Assembly: GCF_009455625.1 (NCBI RefSeq)
Contig: NZ_QPEQ01000001.1
Coordinates: 1,612,001-1,676,000 of the forward strand
Source: Paraburkholderia bonniea
GTDB taxonomy: Bacteria > Pseudomonadota > Gammaproteobacteria > Burkholderiales > Burkholderiaceae
Length of the DNA: 64,000 nt
Reading direction: 5' to 3'
Notes under the pieces: model-generated
What the model was told of the DNA's origin: nothing
What the model saw: the letters and a program-made list of their open reading frames with translations, nothing else
Databases searched by the model: none
In this document: positions 55,189-64,000 of the stretch, in pieces
Position numbering within the stretch: the first letter of the stretch is position 1
Layout of the letters: the number at the start of each line of letters is the position of its first letter
Position numbers and translations under genes: made by a program

Positions 55189-56520
55189 ATGGAACCAATC
55201 AAAGTGGGATTGCTGGGCTTTGGCACAGTGGGCAGCGGCACCTTCACGGTACTGCGCCGCAATCAGGAAGAAATTAAACGACGTGCGGGACGTGGCATCG
55301 AAATCGCCCGCATCGCCGTGCGCCAGCCCGCCAAAGCGCTTGCCGCACTGGGTGACGCGGCCAGCAGCGTGGAGGTAACGGACGATTTCAACGCCGTGGT
55401 CGACGATCCCTCGCTGGATATCGTCGCAGAGATGATCGGCGGCACCGGGCTTGCCCGCGAGCTGGTGTTGCGTGCGCTGGCCAATCGCAAGCATGTCGTG
55501 ACCGCCAACAAGGCATTGCTCGCCGTGCATGGCACGGAGATTTTCGAAGCAGCGCGTGCCAATGGCGTGATAGTTGCATTTGAAGCGGCGGTGGCGGGTG
55601 GCATTCCGATCATCAAGGCGCTGCGCGAAGGCCTGACAGCTAACCGCATTCAGTACATCGCGGGCATTATCAACGGCACCACCAATTACATCCTCTCGGA
55701 GATGCGCGACCGCGGGCTGGATTTCGCCACCGCGCTCAAGGCCGCTCAGGAGCTGGGCTACGCCGAAGCCGATCCGACCTTCGATATCGAAGGGGTGGAT
55801 GCCGCGCACAAGGCGACCATCATGAGCGCGATTGCGTTTGGGGTGCCGGTTCAATTCGAGCGCGCGTATGTCGAAGGGATCAGCCAACTGGCTGCGATCG
55901 ACATTCGTTATGCCGAAGAGCTGGGGTATCGCATCAAGCTGCTGGGCATTGCCCGTCGCACGGAAGCAGGCATTGAACTGCGGGTCCACCCCACGCTGAT
56001 CCCTGAAAAACGCCTGCTAGCCAATGTCGAAGGCGCGATGAATGCGGTCGTGGTGCATGGCGATGCGGTGGGCACGACGCTGTATTACGGCAAGGGCGCG
56101 GGCGCGGAGCCTACGGCGTCTGCGGTGGTAGCCGATCTGGTCGACGTTACCCGGCTGCATACCGCTGACCCGGAACACCGCGTGCCACACCTTGCGTTCC
56201 AGCCTGACCGTCTATCGAGCACGCCCATCCTGCCTATCGAAGAAATCGTCAGCAGCTACTACCTGCGTTTGCGGGTGGCGGATGTGACAGGCGTGCTCGC
56301 GGGCATTACCCGCATTCTTGCGGATGCCGGAATTTCGATTGATGCGTTGCTGCAAAAAGAGTCGGAGCAGGTTGACGATCACGGCAAGGGCGAAACCGAC
56401 ATTATTCTGCTCACGCATGAAACCGTCGAAAAGTACGTCAACGCGGCGATTCGTGAGATTGAGTCACTGACCACGGTGGTCTCAAAAGTGACGCGTTTGC
56501 GCATGGAAGCACTGAACTAG
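55189..56520 (+). CDS. hom: Homoserine dehydrogenase
   Basis: A 443-residue monofunctional enzyme reducing aspartate semialdehyde to homoserine for threonine and methionine. The cofactor motif is VGLLGFGTVGSGTF (5-18). The substrate motif AGIINGTTNYILSEM (about 157-171) and EAVAGGIPIIKALREGL (about 129-145) are clear. The C-terminal 80 residues form an ACT domain (RVADVTGVLAGITRILADAGISIDAL) for feedback control by threonine. thrC starts 14 bases downstream, and alaA lies 45 bases upstream. Confidence 0.97.
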   Translation: MEPIKVGLLGFGTVGSGTFTVLRRNQEEIKRRAGRGIEIARIAVRQPAKALAALGDAASSVEVTDDFNAVVDDPSLDIVAEMIGGTGLARELVLRALANRKHVVTANKALLAVHGTEIFEAARANGVIVAFEAAVAGGIPIIKALREGLTANRIQYIAGIINGTTNYILSEMRDRGLDFATALKAAQELGYAEADPTFDIEGVDAAHKATIMSAIAFGVPVQFERAYVEGISQLAAIDIRYAEELGYRIKLLGIARRTEAGIELRVHPTLIPEKRLLANVEGAMNAVVVHGDAVGTTLYYGKGAGAEPTASAVVADLVDVTRLHTADPEHRVPHLAFQPDRLSSTPILPIEEIVSSYYLRLRVADVTGVLAGITRILADAGISIDALLQKESEQVDDHGKGETDIILLTHETVEKYVNAAIREIESLTTVVSKVTRLRMEALN

Positions 56521-56534
56521 GTCACCCATCACAT

Positions 56535-57986
56535 ATGAACTATCTTTCCACGCGCGGCGCTGGTGCCGGTGAGCGCCATACTTTTTCCGATATTTTGCTG
56601 GGCGGCCTGGCACGCGATGGCGGGCTGTATTTGCCAGCGTCCTATCCCCGGGTGTCGGCCGATGAACTGACGCGCTGGCGCACGCTGTCATATGCCGATC
56701 TGGCGTTCGAGATTTTGTCGAAGTTCAGCGACGACATTCCGCCTGACGATCTGCGGGCGCTGACACGCCGCACCTATACCCCGGACATTTATTGCAACGT
56801 GCGTCACGACGAGCAGGCCACGCAGATCACGCCGCTCAAAACGCTCGGTATTGAAAACGGCGCGCCGCTGTCGCTGCTTGAACTCTCCAACGGGCCGACG
56901 CTCGCATTCAAGGACATGGCGATGCAGTTGATCGGCAACCTGTTCGAATACGCGCTGGGCCAGCACAACGAGACGCTGAATATTCTCGGTGCTACATCCG
57001 GCGACACGGGGAGCGCTGCTGAATATGCGATGCGTGGCAAACGTGGTGTGCGCGTGTTCATGCTGTCGCCGCACCAGAAAATGAGCGCGTTTCAGACCGC
57101 GCAGATGTATAGCCTGCAAGACCCGAACATCTTCAATCTGGCAGTGCAAGGGGTGTTTGACGATTGCCAGGATATCGTCAAGGCGGTTTCTAACGATCAC
57201 GCATTCAAGGCGAAATACCGTATCGGCACGGTCAACTCGATCAACTGGGCCCGCGTGGTGGCGCAGGTTATCTATTACTTCAAGGGCTATTTCGCCGCTA
57301 CGCAGTCGAATGACGAGCGCGTGTCGTTCACGGTGCCCTCTGGCAATTTCGGCAATGTTTGCGCGGGTCATATCGCGCGGATGATGGGGCTGCCGATCGA
57401 AAAGCTGGTGGTAGCCACCAACGAAAACGACGTGCTCGATGAGTTTTTCCGCACCGGCATTTACCGCGTGCGCAAGGCGGCCGAGACGTATCACACCAGC
57501 AGTCCGAGCATGGATATCTCGAAGGCGTCGAATTTCGAGCGTTTTGTCTTTGACCTGCTTGGCCGTGATCCTGCCCGGGTACTTCAGTTGTTCCGCGATG
57601 TCGAAGAAAAGGGCGGTTTTGATCTCGCTGCCAGCGGCGATTTTGCCCGTGTGAAAGCGTTTGGTTTTGTCTCTGGGCGCAGCAGCCATGCTGACCGTGT
57701 TGCGGCGATCCGCGATGTATTCGAGCGTTATCACACGATGATTGATACCCACACGGCTGACGGCGTGACCGTGGCGCGTGAGCATCTGCAGCCAGGGGTG
57801 CCGATGATCGTGCTGGAGACCGCGCAACCGGTTAAGTTCGGCGAAACCATCCGTGAGGCCTTGCAGCGTGAGCCTGAGCGGCCACCGGCATTTGCCGGGC
57901 TGGAAGCGTTGCCGCAGCGCTTCGAGGTCTTGCCCGCCGATGTGGAGCAAATCAAGCAGTTCATCGCGGCTCATACGGATGTTTGA
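56535..57986 (+). CDS. thrC: Threonine synthase
   Basis: A 483-residue PLP enzyme turning O-phosphohomoserine into threonine. The N-terminal MNYLSTRG and GGLARDGGLYLP are typical. The PLP Lys (about 126) is in GPTLAFKDMAMQL. GATSGDTGSAAEYA (about 155-168) binds phosphate. It is the long bacterial form with TTHxSxSMDIS-like HTSSPSMDISKASNFERF (about 318-335). It ends the alaA-hom-thrC series. Confidence 0.97.
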   Translation: MNYLSTRGAGAGERHTFSDILLGGLARDGGLYLPASYPRVSADELTRWRTLSYADLAFEILSKFSDDIPPDDLRALTRRTYTPDIYCNVRHDEQATQITPLKTLGIENGAPLSLLELSNGPTLAFKDMAMQLIGNLFEYALGQHNETLNILGATSGDTGSAAEYAMRGKRGVRVFMLSPHQKMSAFQTAQMYSLQDPNIFNLAVQGVFDDCQDIVKAVSNDHAFKAKYRIGTVNSINWARVVAQVIYYFKGYFAATQSNDERVSFTVPSGNFGNVCAGHIARMMGLPIEKLVVATNENDVLDEFFRTGIYRVRKAAETYHTSSPSMDISKASNFERFVFDLLGRDPARVLQLFRDVEEKGGFDLAASGDFARVKAFGFVSGRSSHADRVAAIRDVFERYHTMIDTHTADGVTVAREHLQPGVPMIVLETAQPVKFGETIREALQREPERPPAFAGLEALPQRFEVLPADVEQIKQFIAAHTDV

Positions 57987-58081
57987 GAGCGCACGCCTGG
58001 GCTAGCCGAAGTCACCCGTACACTGGCCAGCTCCGCTTTCTGGGCGCAACCCGCCGCGGATAAAACCTGCAAACAACCTGC

Positions 58082-58116
58082 AAACGGCCATGATGGCGCG
58101 GCCATCATGGCCGTTT
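58082..58116 (+). terminator. Long hairpin after thrC
   Basis: AAACGGCCATGATGGC and its complement form a 16-bp perfect stem with a three-base loop, 95 bases past thrC. Only short T tracts follow. A duplicated ACCTGCAAAC motif lies just before it. Confidence 0.75.
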
Positions 58117-58253
58117 CGTTTGATAGGCCGCATGGCCGCTTGGTATGGAGCCGCTGCGCCAGTGCGCTTGACCAGCAAGCTGGGTTCACGTCATCCCGGC
58201 TTGCTGGCAAGCTGGCCGCTACAATGCCTGCTTTGCTCCAGCCTGTTTTTCGT

Positions 58254-59645
58254 ATGCCAACCTCTCCCACCTCGGCTTCTTCGGCTCAACCGGCTCAACC
58301 GGCTCAACCCGCTCAACCCGCTCAACCCGCTCAACCCGCTCAACCCGCTCAACCCGCTCAACCCGCTCAACCCGCCCGAACCCAACTGCATTCCACCGCT
58401 GATGCACTGGCGTTGTTACTCGCGGCGGCCCGGCCGCCTGGCGGCACGGAATGCACCCCTACGCTTGAAGCCTGTAACCGGGTGTTAGCCGATGACGTGA
58501 TTTCGCCGCTCGATGTGCCGCCAATGGCCGTTAGCGCGATGGATGGCTATGCGGTGCGCCAAGCCGATTTGCTGCACGGCGAGCGCCGCCTGGCCGTGTC
58601 GCAGCGCATCGCGGCTGGGCATCCCGCCCAGCCGCTTGCGCCAGGCACCGCCGCACGGATTTTTACCGGTGCTACGGTGCCGCCCGGAGCGGACGCCATC
58701 GTGATGCAGGAGCAAACCGAAGTCGATCCCGTGACTCACGAAGTGGCTTTTCTGCACACGCCCCAGACGGGCGAATGGATCACAGCCCAAGGAGCCGATA
58801 TCCAGCGCGGCGCGGTAATTCTGCCTGCTGGCACGCGTCTGACACCGCAAGCGCTAGGCCTTGCCGCATCGGTAGGCTGTGCGGCACTCAATGTGTCGCG
58901 GCGGGTGCGCGTCGCGGTTTTTTTTACCGGTGATGAATTGACGATGCCCGGTGAGCCTCTCGCGCCCGGGGCAATCTATAACTCAAACCGCTTTACGCTG
59001 CGGGCGCTGCTGGAAAACCTTGGCTGTGTCGTGACCGATTACGGCATCGTGCCGGACCAGTTCGAGGCCACGCGCGCGACGTTGCACGAAGCGGCCCAGG
59101 CGCACGATCTGATCCTGACCTGCGGGGGCGTATCCGTCGGTGATGAAGACCACGTGAAACCCGCAGTAGAAGCGCAGGGCCATCTGATGCTGTGGCAAAT
59201 CGCCATGAAGCCGGGCAAGCCGCTCGCATTTGGTGCCGTGCGGCGGGGTGCCGCGCTAGCCAGCGGCACGAGCATCACCGCCACGCCAGATGAAACACCA
59301 GATGAAGCGTTCTTTATCGGCTTGCCGGGCAATCCGGTATCGAGCCTCGTGACTTTTTTGCTTTTCGTGCGGCCATTTTTACTGCGCCTCGCGGGCGCGC
59401 ACAACGTGATGCCACAGGCGCTGTCACTAAGGGCCGATTTCACCCAGCACAAGGCGGACCGCCGCAACGAATTTTTACGTGCCCGAATCAACCGCTCAGG
59501 CGGTCTTGACCTCTTTCCTGACCAGCGTTCCGCCGTACTGACTTCGGCGGTCTGGGCCGATGGCCTGATCGACAATCCGCCGAATCACCTGATTAGCACC
59601 GGAGAGACGGTGCGCTTTATTCCTTTTGCCGAACTGCTGAACTAA
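58254..59645 (+). CDS. moeA: Molybdopterin molybdenumtransferase MoeA with an (Ala-Gln-Pro)10 insertion
   Basis: A 463-residue enzyme that inserts molybdate into adenylylated molybdopterin. MoeA motifs are PLDVPPMAVSAMDGYAVR (about 85-102), GTAARIFTGATVPPGADAIVMQE (about 132-154), FFTGDELTMPGEPLAPGAIYNSN (about 223-245), LTCGGVSVGDEDHVKPAVE (about 290-308) and GLPGNPVSS. Residues 11-40 are ten copies of Ala-Gln-Pro from a 9-bp DNA repeat, placed before the domain begins. The start is ATG 58254 (MPTSPTS); ATG 58224 is possible, and neither has a strong ribosome site. Confidence 0.95.
   Translation: MPTSPTSASSAQPAQPAQPAQPAQPAQPAQPAQPAQPAQPARTQLHSTADALALLLAAARPPGGTECTPTLEACNRVLADDVISPLDVPPMAVSAMDGYAVRQADLLHGERRLAVSQRIAAGHPAQPLAPGTAARIFTGATVPPGADAIVMQEQTEVDPVTHEVAFLHTPQTGEWITAQGADIQRGAVILPAGTRLTPQALGLAASVGCAALNVSRRVRVAVFFTGDELTMPGEPLAPGAIYNSNRFTLRALLENLGCVVTDYGIVPDQFEATRATLHEAAQAHDLILTCGGVSVGDEDHVKPAVEAQGHLMLWQIAMKPGKPLAFGAVRRGAALASGTSITATPDETPDEAFFIGLPGNPVSSLVTFLLFVRPFLLRLAGAHNVMPQALSLRADFTQHKADRRNEFLRARINRSGGLDLFPDQRSAVLTSAVWADGLIDNPPNHLISTGETVRFIPFAELLN
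58284..58373. repeat. 10 x 9-bp tandem repeat in moeA
   Basis: Ten in-frame copies of GCTCAACC(G/C): the first two end in G and the other eight are identical. It encodes (Ala-Gln-Pro)10. Copy-number change would lengthen or shorten the protein by three residues without frameshift. Confidence 0.97.
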
Positions 59646-59680
59646 TACCCGCACCCAGCACCCGACACGGATACCCGCCG

Positions 59681-59938
59681 ATGAACATTCATCTGAAATA
59701 TTTCGCCAGCGTGCGTGAAGCGCTCAATTGTTCTGATGAGGCCGTGAGCCTGCCGGACGGCATCGCTACCGTGGGCCAGGTGCAGGCGTGGCTGCGTCTG
59801 CGCGGCGGCATCTGGGCCGTCACACTGGCCGAAGGGCGGCCGTTGCGGATGGCCTGTAACCACGTGATGACCGATGCCAGCCGCCGTATTACCGAGGGCT
59901 GTGAGGTGGCTTTTTTTCCACCGGTCACGGGCGGTTGA
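59681..59938 (+). CDS. moaD: Molybdopterin synthase sulfur carrier subunit MoaD
   Basis: An 85-residue ubiquitin-fold protein that delivers sulfur as a C-terminal thiocarboxylate. It begins MNIHLKYFASVREAL and ends in VTGG, the essential Gly-Gly. The gene lies 35 bases after moeA and nine bases before moaE. Confidence 0.96.
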   Translation: MNIHLKYFASVREALNCSDEAVSLPDGIATVGQVQAWLRLRGGIWAVTLAEGRPLRMACNHVMTDASRRITEGCEVAFFPPVTGG

Positions 59939-59947
59939 GGTGCCACG

Positions 59948-60445
59948 ATGACAATCCGGATTCAGACCGATGACTTTGATCTCAGCGCTGAGGTCAGCGC
60001 GTTGCGGGCCGCTAATCCGCAGGCGGGTGCAGTGGCGTGTTTTGTTGGCGTGGTGCGAGACCTGAATGACGGCAGCGTGGTGCAGTCGATGGCACTGGAG
60101 CATTACCCGGGAATGACTGAACGGGCGCTGGCAAACATTGCCGATGCTGCGCGAGCACGCTGGCCAGGCATTGACGTGCTGATCGTGCACCGGGTCGGCA
60201 AGCTTTTGCCATGCGACCAGATCGTGCTGGTGGCGACGACTGCCGCGCACCGTGGCGAAGCGTTTGCCTCATGCGAATTCGTGATGGATTTTCTGAAGAC
60301 GCAAGCGCCATTCTGGAAAAAGGAAGCGACTGATGAGGGGGAGCGCTGGGTCGATGCCAGGCTTAGCGATGACACCGCACGCGAGCGCTGGGGGGAGATG
60401 CTGGCAGGCGGTTCGGCAACGGGACCGGGCCAGGCCAAAGACTGA
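59948..60445 (+). CDS. moaE: Molybdopterin synthase catalytic subunit MoaE
   Basis: A 165-residue subunit that adds the dithiolene sulfurs to precursor Z together with MoaD. Motifs are AVACFVGVVRDLNDG (about 28-42, Arg in the active site), LEHYPGMTERALANIA, VLIVHRVGKLLPCDQIVLVAT (about 79-99) and APFWKKEATDEGERWVDA (about 120-137, active-site Lys). The last 20 residues are a poorly structured tail. Confidence 0.96.
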   Translation: MTIRIQTDDFDLSAEVSALRAANPQAGAVACFVGVVRDLNDGSVVQSMALEHYPGMTERALANIADAARARWPGIDVLIVHRVGKLLPCDQIVLVATTAAHRGEAFASCEFVMDFLKTQAPFWKKEATDEGERWVDARLSDDTARERWGEMLAGGSATGPGQAKD

Positions 60446-60490
60446 TGCGCTTGCTGGCCGGACCGGGCTGGCTGAGCCGGGCTGGGCGGT

Positions 60491-61084
60491 TTATGTCTCG
60501 CGGGTTCCGTTTGTGCCGGCTGGGGAAGGCGCGGCAGTTGATGCTGAGGTCTCCCGGGGTTCATTTCCCGGCTCATTCCGAGGTTCGCCCCGGGGTTCGC
60601 CTATAACACGCACACGCCGGCGCGGCGGCGCGATACGCTCCAGCAGTGCTTTTTGTTCAGCCGGGAGCACGTAATCCCAGCCAAAGCGGCTCAACTGCAG
60701 ACTGTGTGCAATGCGCAGCGCGGGCTCCATGAACTGCACCGCAGCGGCTGGTTCATAGTGCGTTTCAACAGTAGTCAGAAATAAAAATAGCCAGTGGCTG
60801 AAATGCTTGGGTTCGAGGCCTGGCAACGGCTGGTGCACCTGTTGTACGTTGCCCCGATATTCCTTTGTTCCGAGCACAAGACTGGACCAGAACGCGCACA
60901 TCTTCGGCAAATGCGCGTCCCAGTTGCCATGGAGCGTTTCTTCGAACACTGGGCCGAGCAGCGAATCCGCGCGGACCTTGTCGTAAAACGCATAAACCAG
61001 CGCACGAAGATTCGCTTCGGTCGGAATGGCATGCCGCGTGGCGGGAGTAGTAGCAGTAGCAGTAGCAGGCAAGAAAGGGCTCAT
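60491..61084 (-). CDS. Group III truncated haemoglobin
   Basis: A 197-residue protein. The globin occupies residues 18-150: LRALVYAFYDKVRADSLLGPVFEETL, WDAHLPKMCAFWSSLVLGT (about 55-73) and HFSHWLFLFLTTVETHY (about 94-110; His near 94 or 97 is the likely proximal ligand). This is the trHbIII (P) type. The ends are odd: residues 5-16 derive from a 6-bp repeat (Ala-Thr) and residues 160-190 have a Gly/Asn-Glu-Pro-Arg repeat. It starts at ATG 61084; an in-frame ATG 61126 is possible. It diverges from clpB. Confidence 0.87.
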   Translation of the reverse strand: MSPFLPATATATTPATRHAIPTEANLRALVYAFYDKVRADSLLGPVFEETLHGNWDAHLPKMCAFWSSLVLGTKEYRGNVQQVHQPLPGLEPKHFSHWLFLFLTTVETHYEPAAAVQFMEPALRIAHSLQLSRFGWDYVLPAEQKALLERIAPPRRRVRVIGEPRGEPRNEPGNEPRETSASTAAPSPAGTNGTRET

Positions 61085-61154
61085 GAAAAGAAGAGACGGC
61101 CAGGGGAGAGCGCACAATGCTGCCATGCGTTGTGGGGAAAGCGTAAAAAAACTG

Positions 61155-61182
61155 CTTGAAACGTGCACGATACGCCTCATTT
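61155..61182 (+). promoter_or_regulatory. Sigma-32 heat-shock promoter of clpB
   Basis: CTTGAA, a 14-bp spacer and CCTCATTT agree with the sigma-32 consensus CTTGAA-N13-15-CCCCATNT at all but one position. It ends 31 bases before the clpB ATG. Confidence 0.85.
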
Positions 61183-61213
61183 TGTTGACATTCGTTAAGG
61201 GAGATTGCGCCAT

Positions 61214-63811
61214 ATGAGAATCGACAAGCTCACGACCAAGTTTCAGGAGGCCCTCGCAGACGCTCAAAGTCTCGCAGTGGGTCACGATAATCAATACATC
61301 GAACCGGTTCATCTGCTCGCCGCGTTGCTGGCTCAGCAAGATGGCTCGGCGCGCTCGCTGCTGGCTCATGCGGGCACTCAGGTTGCCGCGTTGCAAAGCG
61401 CGTTGAACGACGCGATTACCCGCGTGCCTCAGGTGCAGGGCACCGATGGCAATGTGCAAGTGAGCCGCGAGCTCACTGGGCTGCTTAATCAGGCAGACAA
61501 GGAAGCACAAAAACTCAACGACACCTACATCGCTAGCGAGATGTTTTTGCTCGCGCTCGCCGATGACAAAGGCGAGGCCGCCCGGCTGGCACGCCAGCAT
61601 GGGTTGACCCGCAAGTCGCTTGAAGCGGCGATCGCTGCGGTGCGAGGCGGCTCGCAAGTGCACAGTCAGGATGCAGAGAGTCAGCGTGAAGCGCTCAAAA
61701 AATACACCGTCGATCTGACCGAGCGCGCCCGGTCGGGCAAGCTGGACCCGGTCATCGGCCGCGACGATGAAATCCGCCGCTCAATCCAGATCCTGCAACG
61801 CCGAACCAAGAACAATCCGGTGCTGATCGGCGAACCGGGCGTGGGTAAAACGGCGATTGTTGAAGGCCTCGCGCAACGCATCGTGAATGGCGAAGTGCCA
61901 GAGTCGCTGAAGGGCAAACGAGTGCTGTCGCTTGACATGGCCGCGCTGCTCGCAGGCGCGAAATATCGTGGTGAGTTCGAAGAGCGCCTGAAGGCGGTGC
62001 TAAGCGATATCGCCAAGGACGAAGGCCAGACCATCGTGTTCATCGACGAAATTCATACGATGGTTGGCGCGGGCAAGGCTGAAGGTGCGATGGATGCGGG
62101 CAATATGCTCAAGCCAGCGCTGTCGCGTGGCGAGCTGCATTGCGTGGGCGCAACCACACTCGATGAATACCGCAAGTACATCGAAAAAGACGCCGCGCTC
62201 GAGCGCCGTTTCCAGAAAGTGCTGGTAGACGAGCCCACGGTCGAGGCCACGATTGCCATCCTGCGCGGTTTGCAGGAGCGCTATGAGCTGCACCATGGCG
62301 TTGATATCACCGACCCGGCGATCGTCGCGGCGGCTGAGCTTTCGCATCGCTACATCACGGACCGCTTTTTGCCGGACAAGGCGATTGACCTGATCGACGA
62401 AGCCGCTTCGAAGATCAAGATGGAAATTGATTCGAAGCCGGAAGTGATGGACCGTCTGGACCGTCGCCTGATCCAGTTGAAGATCGAGCGCGAAGCCGTC
62501 AAGAAAGAAAAAGACGAAGCATCGCAAAAGCGCTTGCAACTGATCGAAGAAGAAATCGAACGACTGAACCGCGAATATTCGGATCTCGAAGAAATCTGGA
62601 CCGCTGAAAAAGCAGCGGTGCAGGGCAGTGCCCAACTGAAGGAAGAGATCGAGAAAACGCGGGCTGAAATCACCCGGCTGCAGCGTGAAGGCAAGCTGGA
62701 GAAAGTTGCCGAGCTGCAATATGGCAAGCTGCCACAGCTTGAGGCACAGCTTAAGCACGTCACGCAGGCCGAAGCCAGCGAGCAGAACAATCCGGCACGT
62801 CCGCGATTGCTGCGCACCCAGGTGGGCGCGGAAGAAATTGCGGAAGTGGTGTCACGTTCGACTGGCATCCCCGTGTCACGGATGATGCAAGGCGAGCGTG
62901 AAAAGCTGCTGCAAATCGAAGAGAAACTGCACGAGCGCGTGATTGGCCAGGACGAAGCGATTACCGCCGTGGCCGATGCGATCCGGCGCTCGCGCGCTGG
63001 GCTGGCTGATCCGAACCGGCCGTATGGTTCGTTTCTCTTCCTGGGTCCAACCGGTGTGGGTAAAACCGAACTGTGCAAAGCCTTGGCATCGTTCCTGTTT
63101 GATTCGGAAGATCATCTGATCCGTATCGACATGAGCGAGTTCATGGAAAAGCACAGCGTCGCTCGCCTGATTGGTGCGCCGCCGGGCTATGTCGGCTACG
63201 AGGAAGGGGGATACCTGACCGAAGCGGTGCGCCGCAAGCCGTATAGCGTGATCTTGCTGGATGAGGTCGAGAAGGCGCATCCGGACGTGTTCAACGTATT
63301 GCTTCAGGTGCTCGATGATGGACGCATGACTGATGGCCAGGGGCGGACCGTCGACTTCAAGAACACGGTAATCGTGATGACATCCAACCTTGGTTCGCAC
63401 GTGATCCAGTCGATGGTGGGCGAATCACAGGAAGCGGTGAAGGATGCTGTCTGGGAAGAAGTGAAACTCCATTTCCGGCCTGAGTTCCTGAACCGGATTG
63501 ATGACGTGGTGGTATTTCACGCGCTTGATCGCTCGAATATCCAGTCGATTGCGAAGATCCAGCTACAGCGGTTGCAAGAGCGTCTGTCGAAGCTCGATAT
63601 GCAGTTTGTCGTGTCCGATGAGGCCCTGGAACATATCGGCAAGGTGGGTTACGACCCGTTGTTCGGCGCACGGCCGCTGAAGCGTGCGATTCAGCAAGAG
63701 ATCGAAAACCCGATCGCCAAGCTGATTTTGTCTGGCAGGTTTGGCCCGAAAGATGTGATTCCGGTCGATCTGAAAGATGGTCAGTTGGTGTTTGAGCGAG
63801 TGGTTCACTAA
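61214..63811 (+). CDS. clpB: ATP-dependent disaggregase ClpB
   Basis: An 865-residue Hsp100 hexamer that pulls proteins from aggregates with DnaK. The N-terminal Clp domain is residues 1-145. The first AAA+ domain has Walker A GEPGVGKT (about 205-212) and Walker [12 protein letters not shown]. The coiled-coil middle domain, Glu/Lys-rich, spans about 405-525. The second AAA+ domain has [14 protein letters not shown] (about 611-624) and the pore loop [19 protein letters not shown] precedes the ATG. Length is standard. Confidence 0.98.
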   Translation: MRIDKLTTKFQEALADAQSLAVGHDNQYIEPVHLLAALLAQQDGSARSLLAHAGTQVAALQSALNDAITRVPQVQGTDGNVQVSRELTGLLNQADKEAQKLNDTYIASEMFLLALADDKGEAARLARQHGLTRKSLEAAIAAVRGGSQVHSQDAESQREALKKYTVDLTERARSGKLDPVIGRDDEIRRSIQILQRRTKNNPVLIGEPGVGKTAIVEGLAQRIVNGEVPESLKGKRVLSLDMAALLAGAKYRGEFEERLKAVLSDIAKDEGQTIVFIDEIHTMVGAGKAEGAMDAGNMLKPALSRGELHCVGATTLDEYRKYIEKDAALERRFQKVLVDEPTVEATIAILRGLQERYELHHGVDITDPAIVAAAELSHRYITDRFLPDKAIDLIDEAASKIKMEIDSKPEVMDRLDRRLIQLKIEREAVKKEKDEASQKRLQLIEEEIERLNREYSDLEEIWTAEKAAVQGSAQLKEEIEKTRAEITRLQREGKLEKVAELQYGKLPQLEAQLKHVTQAEASEQNNPARPRLLRTQVGAEEIAEVVSRSTGIPVSRMMQGEREKLLQIEEKLHERVIGQDEAITAVADAIRRSRAGLADPNRPYGSFLFLGPTGVGKTELCKALASFLFDSEDHLIRIDMSEFMEKHSVARLIGAPPGYVGYEEGGYLTEAVRRKPYSVILLDEVEKAHPDVFNVLLQVLDDGRMTDGQGRTVDFKNTVIVMTSNLGSHVIQSMVGESQEAVKDAVWEEVKLHFRPEFLNRIDDVVVFHALDRSNIQSIAKIQLQRLQERLSKLDMQFVVSDEALEHIGKVGYDPLFGARPLKRAIQQEIENPIAKLILSGRFGPKDVIPVDLKDGQLVFERVVH

Positions 63812-63915
63812 GCTCATCGGGCTTGTCAACCAAGGCCACCAGACACCCAGCCGCAGCGGTGCAGGTCGTGCGGTTGCGGTTGGGTAGTGATTTGGTCATG
63901 GTTGGGTAATAAAGG

Positions 63916-63947
63916 GCAGCGGACTGTATCTTCCGCTGCTTTTTTTT
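63916..63947 (+). terminator. Terminator after clpB
   Basis: GCAGCGGA/TCCGCTGC (8 bp) with an eight-base loop and T8, about 105 bases after the stop. Confidence 0.93.
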
Positions 63948-64000
63948 ATGGTTTTTTCGTCTGAAATAAAACTACATTTTTCGGACAAGATTGCATAATG

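Noticed and set aside
56688-57974. A 428-codon open frame on the minus strand
   Set aside because: It lies wholly antisense to thrC and reflects G+C-rich codon use of that gene. The product is His/Arg-rich with no domain.
58284-58373. A CRISPR-like array
   Set aside because: The 9-bp units follow each other with no spacers, lie in frame inside moeA, and there are no cas genes in the window.

Overview
This window looks like core chromosome of a Burkholderiaceae beta-proteobacterium (Burkholderia / Paraburkholderia type). The basis is high G+C, the rpsF-priB-rpsR-rplI-dnaB order, PrmB-free sulfate genes sbp-cysT-cysW-cysA-cysB, an arn (4-amino-4-deoxyarabinose) operon with a split arnA, nodIJ-type ABC exporter genes, and gene families whose closest relatives as I remember them are Burkholderia proteins. 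There is no prophage, insertion sequence, plasmid gene or CRISPR array. Most of the window is housekeeping.

Layout. 0-2.5 kb: a PsrA-like TetR regulator, a MAPEG protein and two identical tRNA-Leu(CAG) genes, each with its own near-consensus promoter and terminator. 2.7-6.9 kb: rnr, rlmB, rpiA. 7.1-9.5 kb: a DgoR-like GntR regulator facing a cystine-type amino-acid permease and binding protein that lack an adjacent ATPase. 9.6-13 kb: NUDIX hydrolase, aat, bpt and pyrD on the minus strand; aat and bpt are the two leucyl transferases of the bacterial N-degron pathway. 13.5 kb: initiator tRNA. 13.9-21.3 kb: mixed genes, including an SMR exporter, a 3-hydroxyisobutyryl-CoA hydrolase-like protein, two unknown membrane proteins, nodIJ and a universal stress protein. 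21.5-22.7 kb: lexA under two SOS boxes, followed 20 bases later by an unrecognised gene. 23-28 kb: sulfate uptake and its CysB-type regulator. 28-34.5 kb: asparaginase, a BON-LysM protein, and the glyoxylate operon gcl-hyi-glxR with a divergent LysR gene. 35.6-40.4 kb: ribosomal proteins, priB, dnaB and Pit phosphate uptake. 40.5-45.5 kb: an SDR lacking its catalytic residues, an NlpC/P60 lipoprotein, PhoH and a peroxiredoxin. 45.5-53 kb: the lipid A Ara4N operon arnT-E-B-C-A(N)-A(C)-D. 53-58 kb: alaA, hom, thrC. 58-61 kb: moeA, moaD, moaE and a truncated globin. 61-64 kb: clpB behind a clear sigma-32 promoter.

The most unusual signal is not a gene family but a habit of the sequence: perfect short tandem repeats (7-13 bp, 2-10 copies) occur about a dozen times, and in four genes (3-hydroxyisobutyryl-CoA hydrolase-like, nodI, sbp, gcl) the repeated unit spans the stop codon, so the gene end has been duplicated with its stop. 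One 9-bp repeat inserts (Ala-Gln-Pro)10 into MoeA. The best candidate for an undescribed gene is the one 3' of lexA. I found no convincing wholly new multi-gene system.
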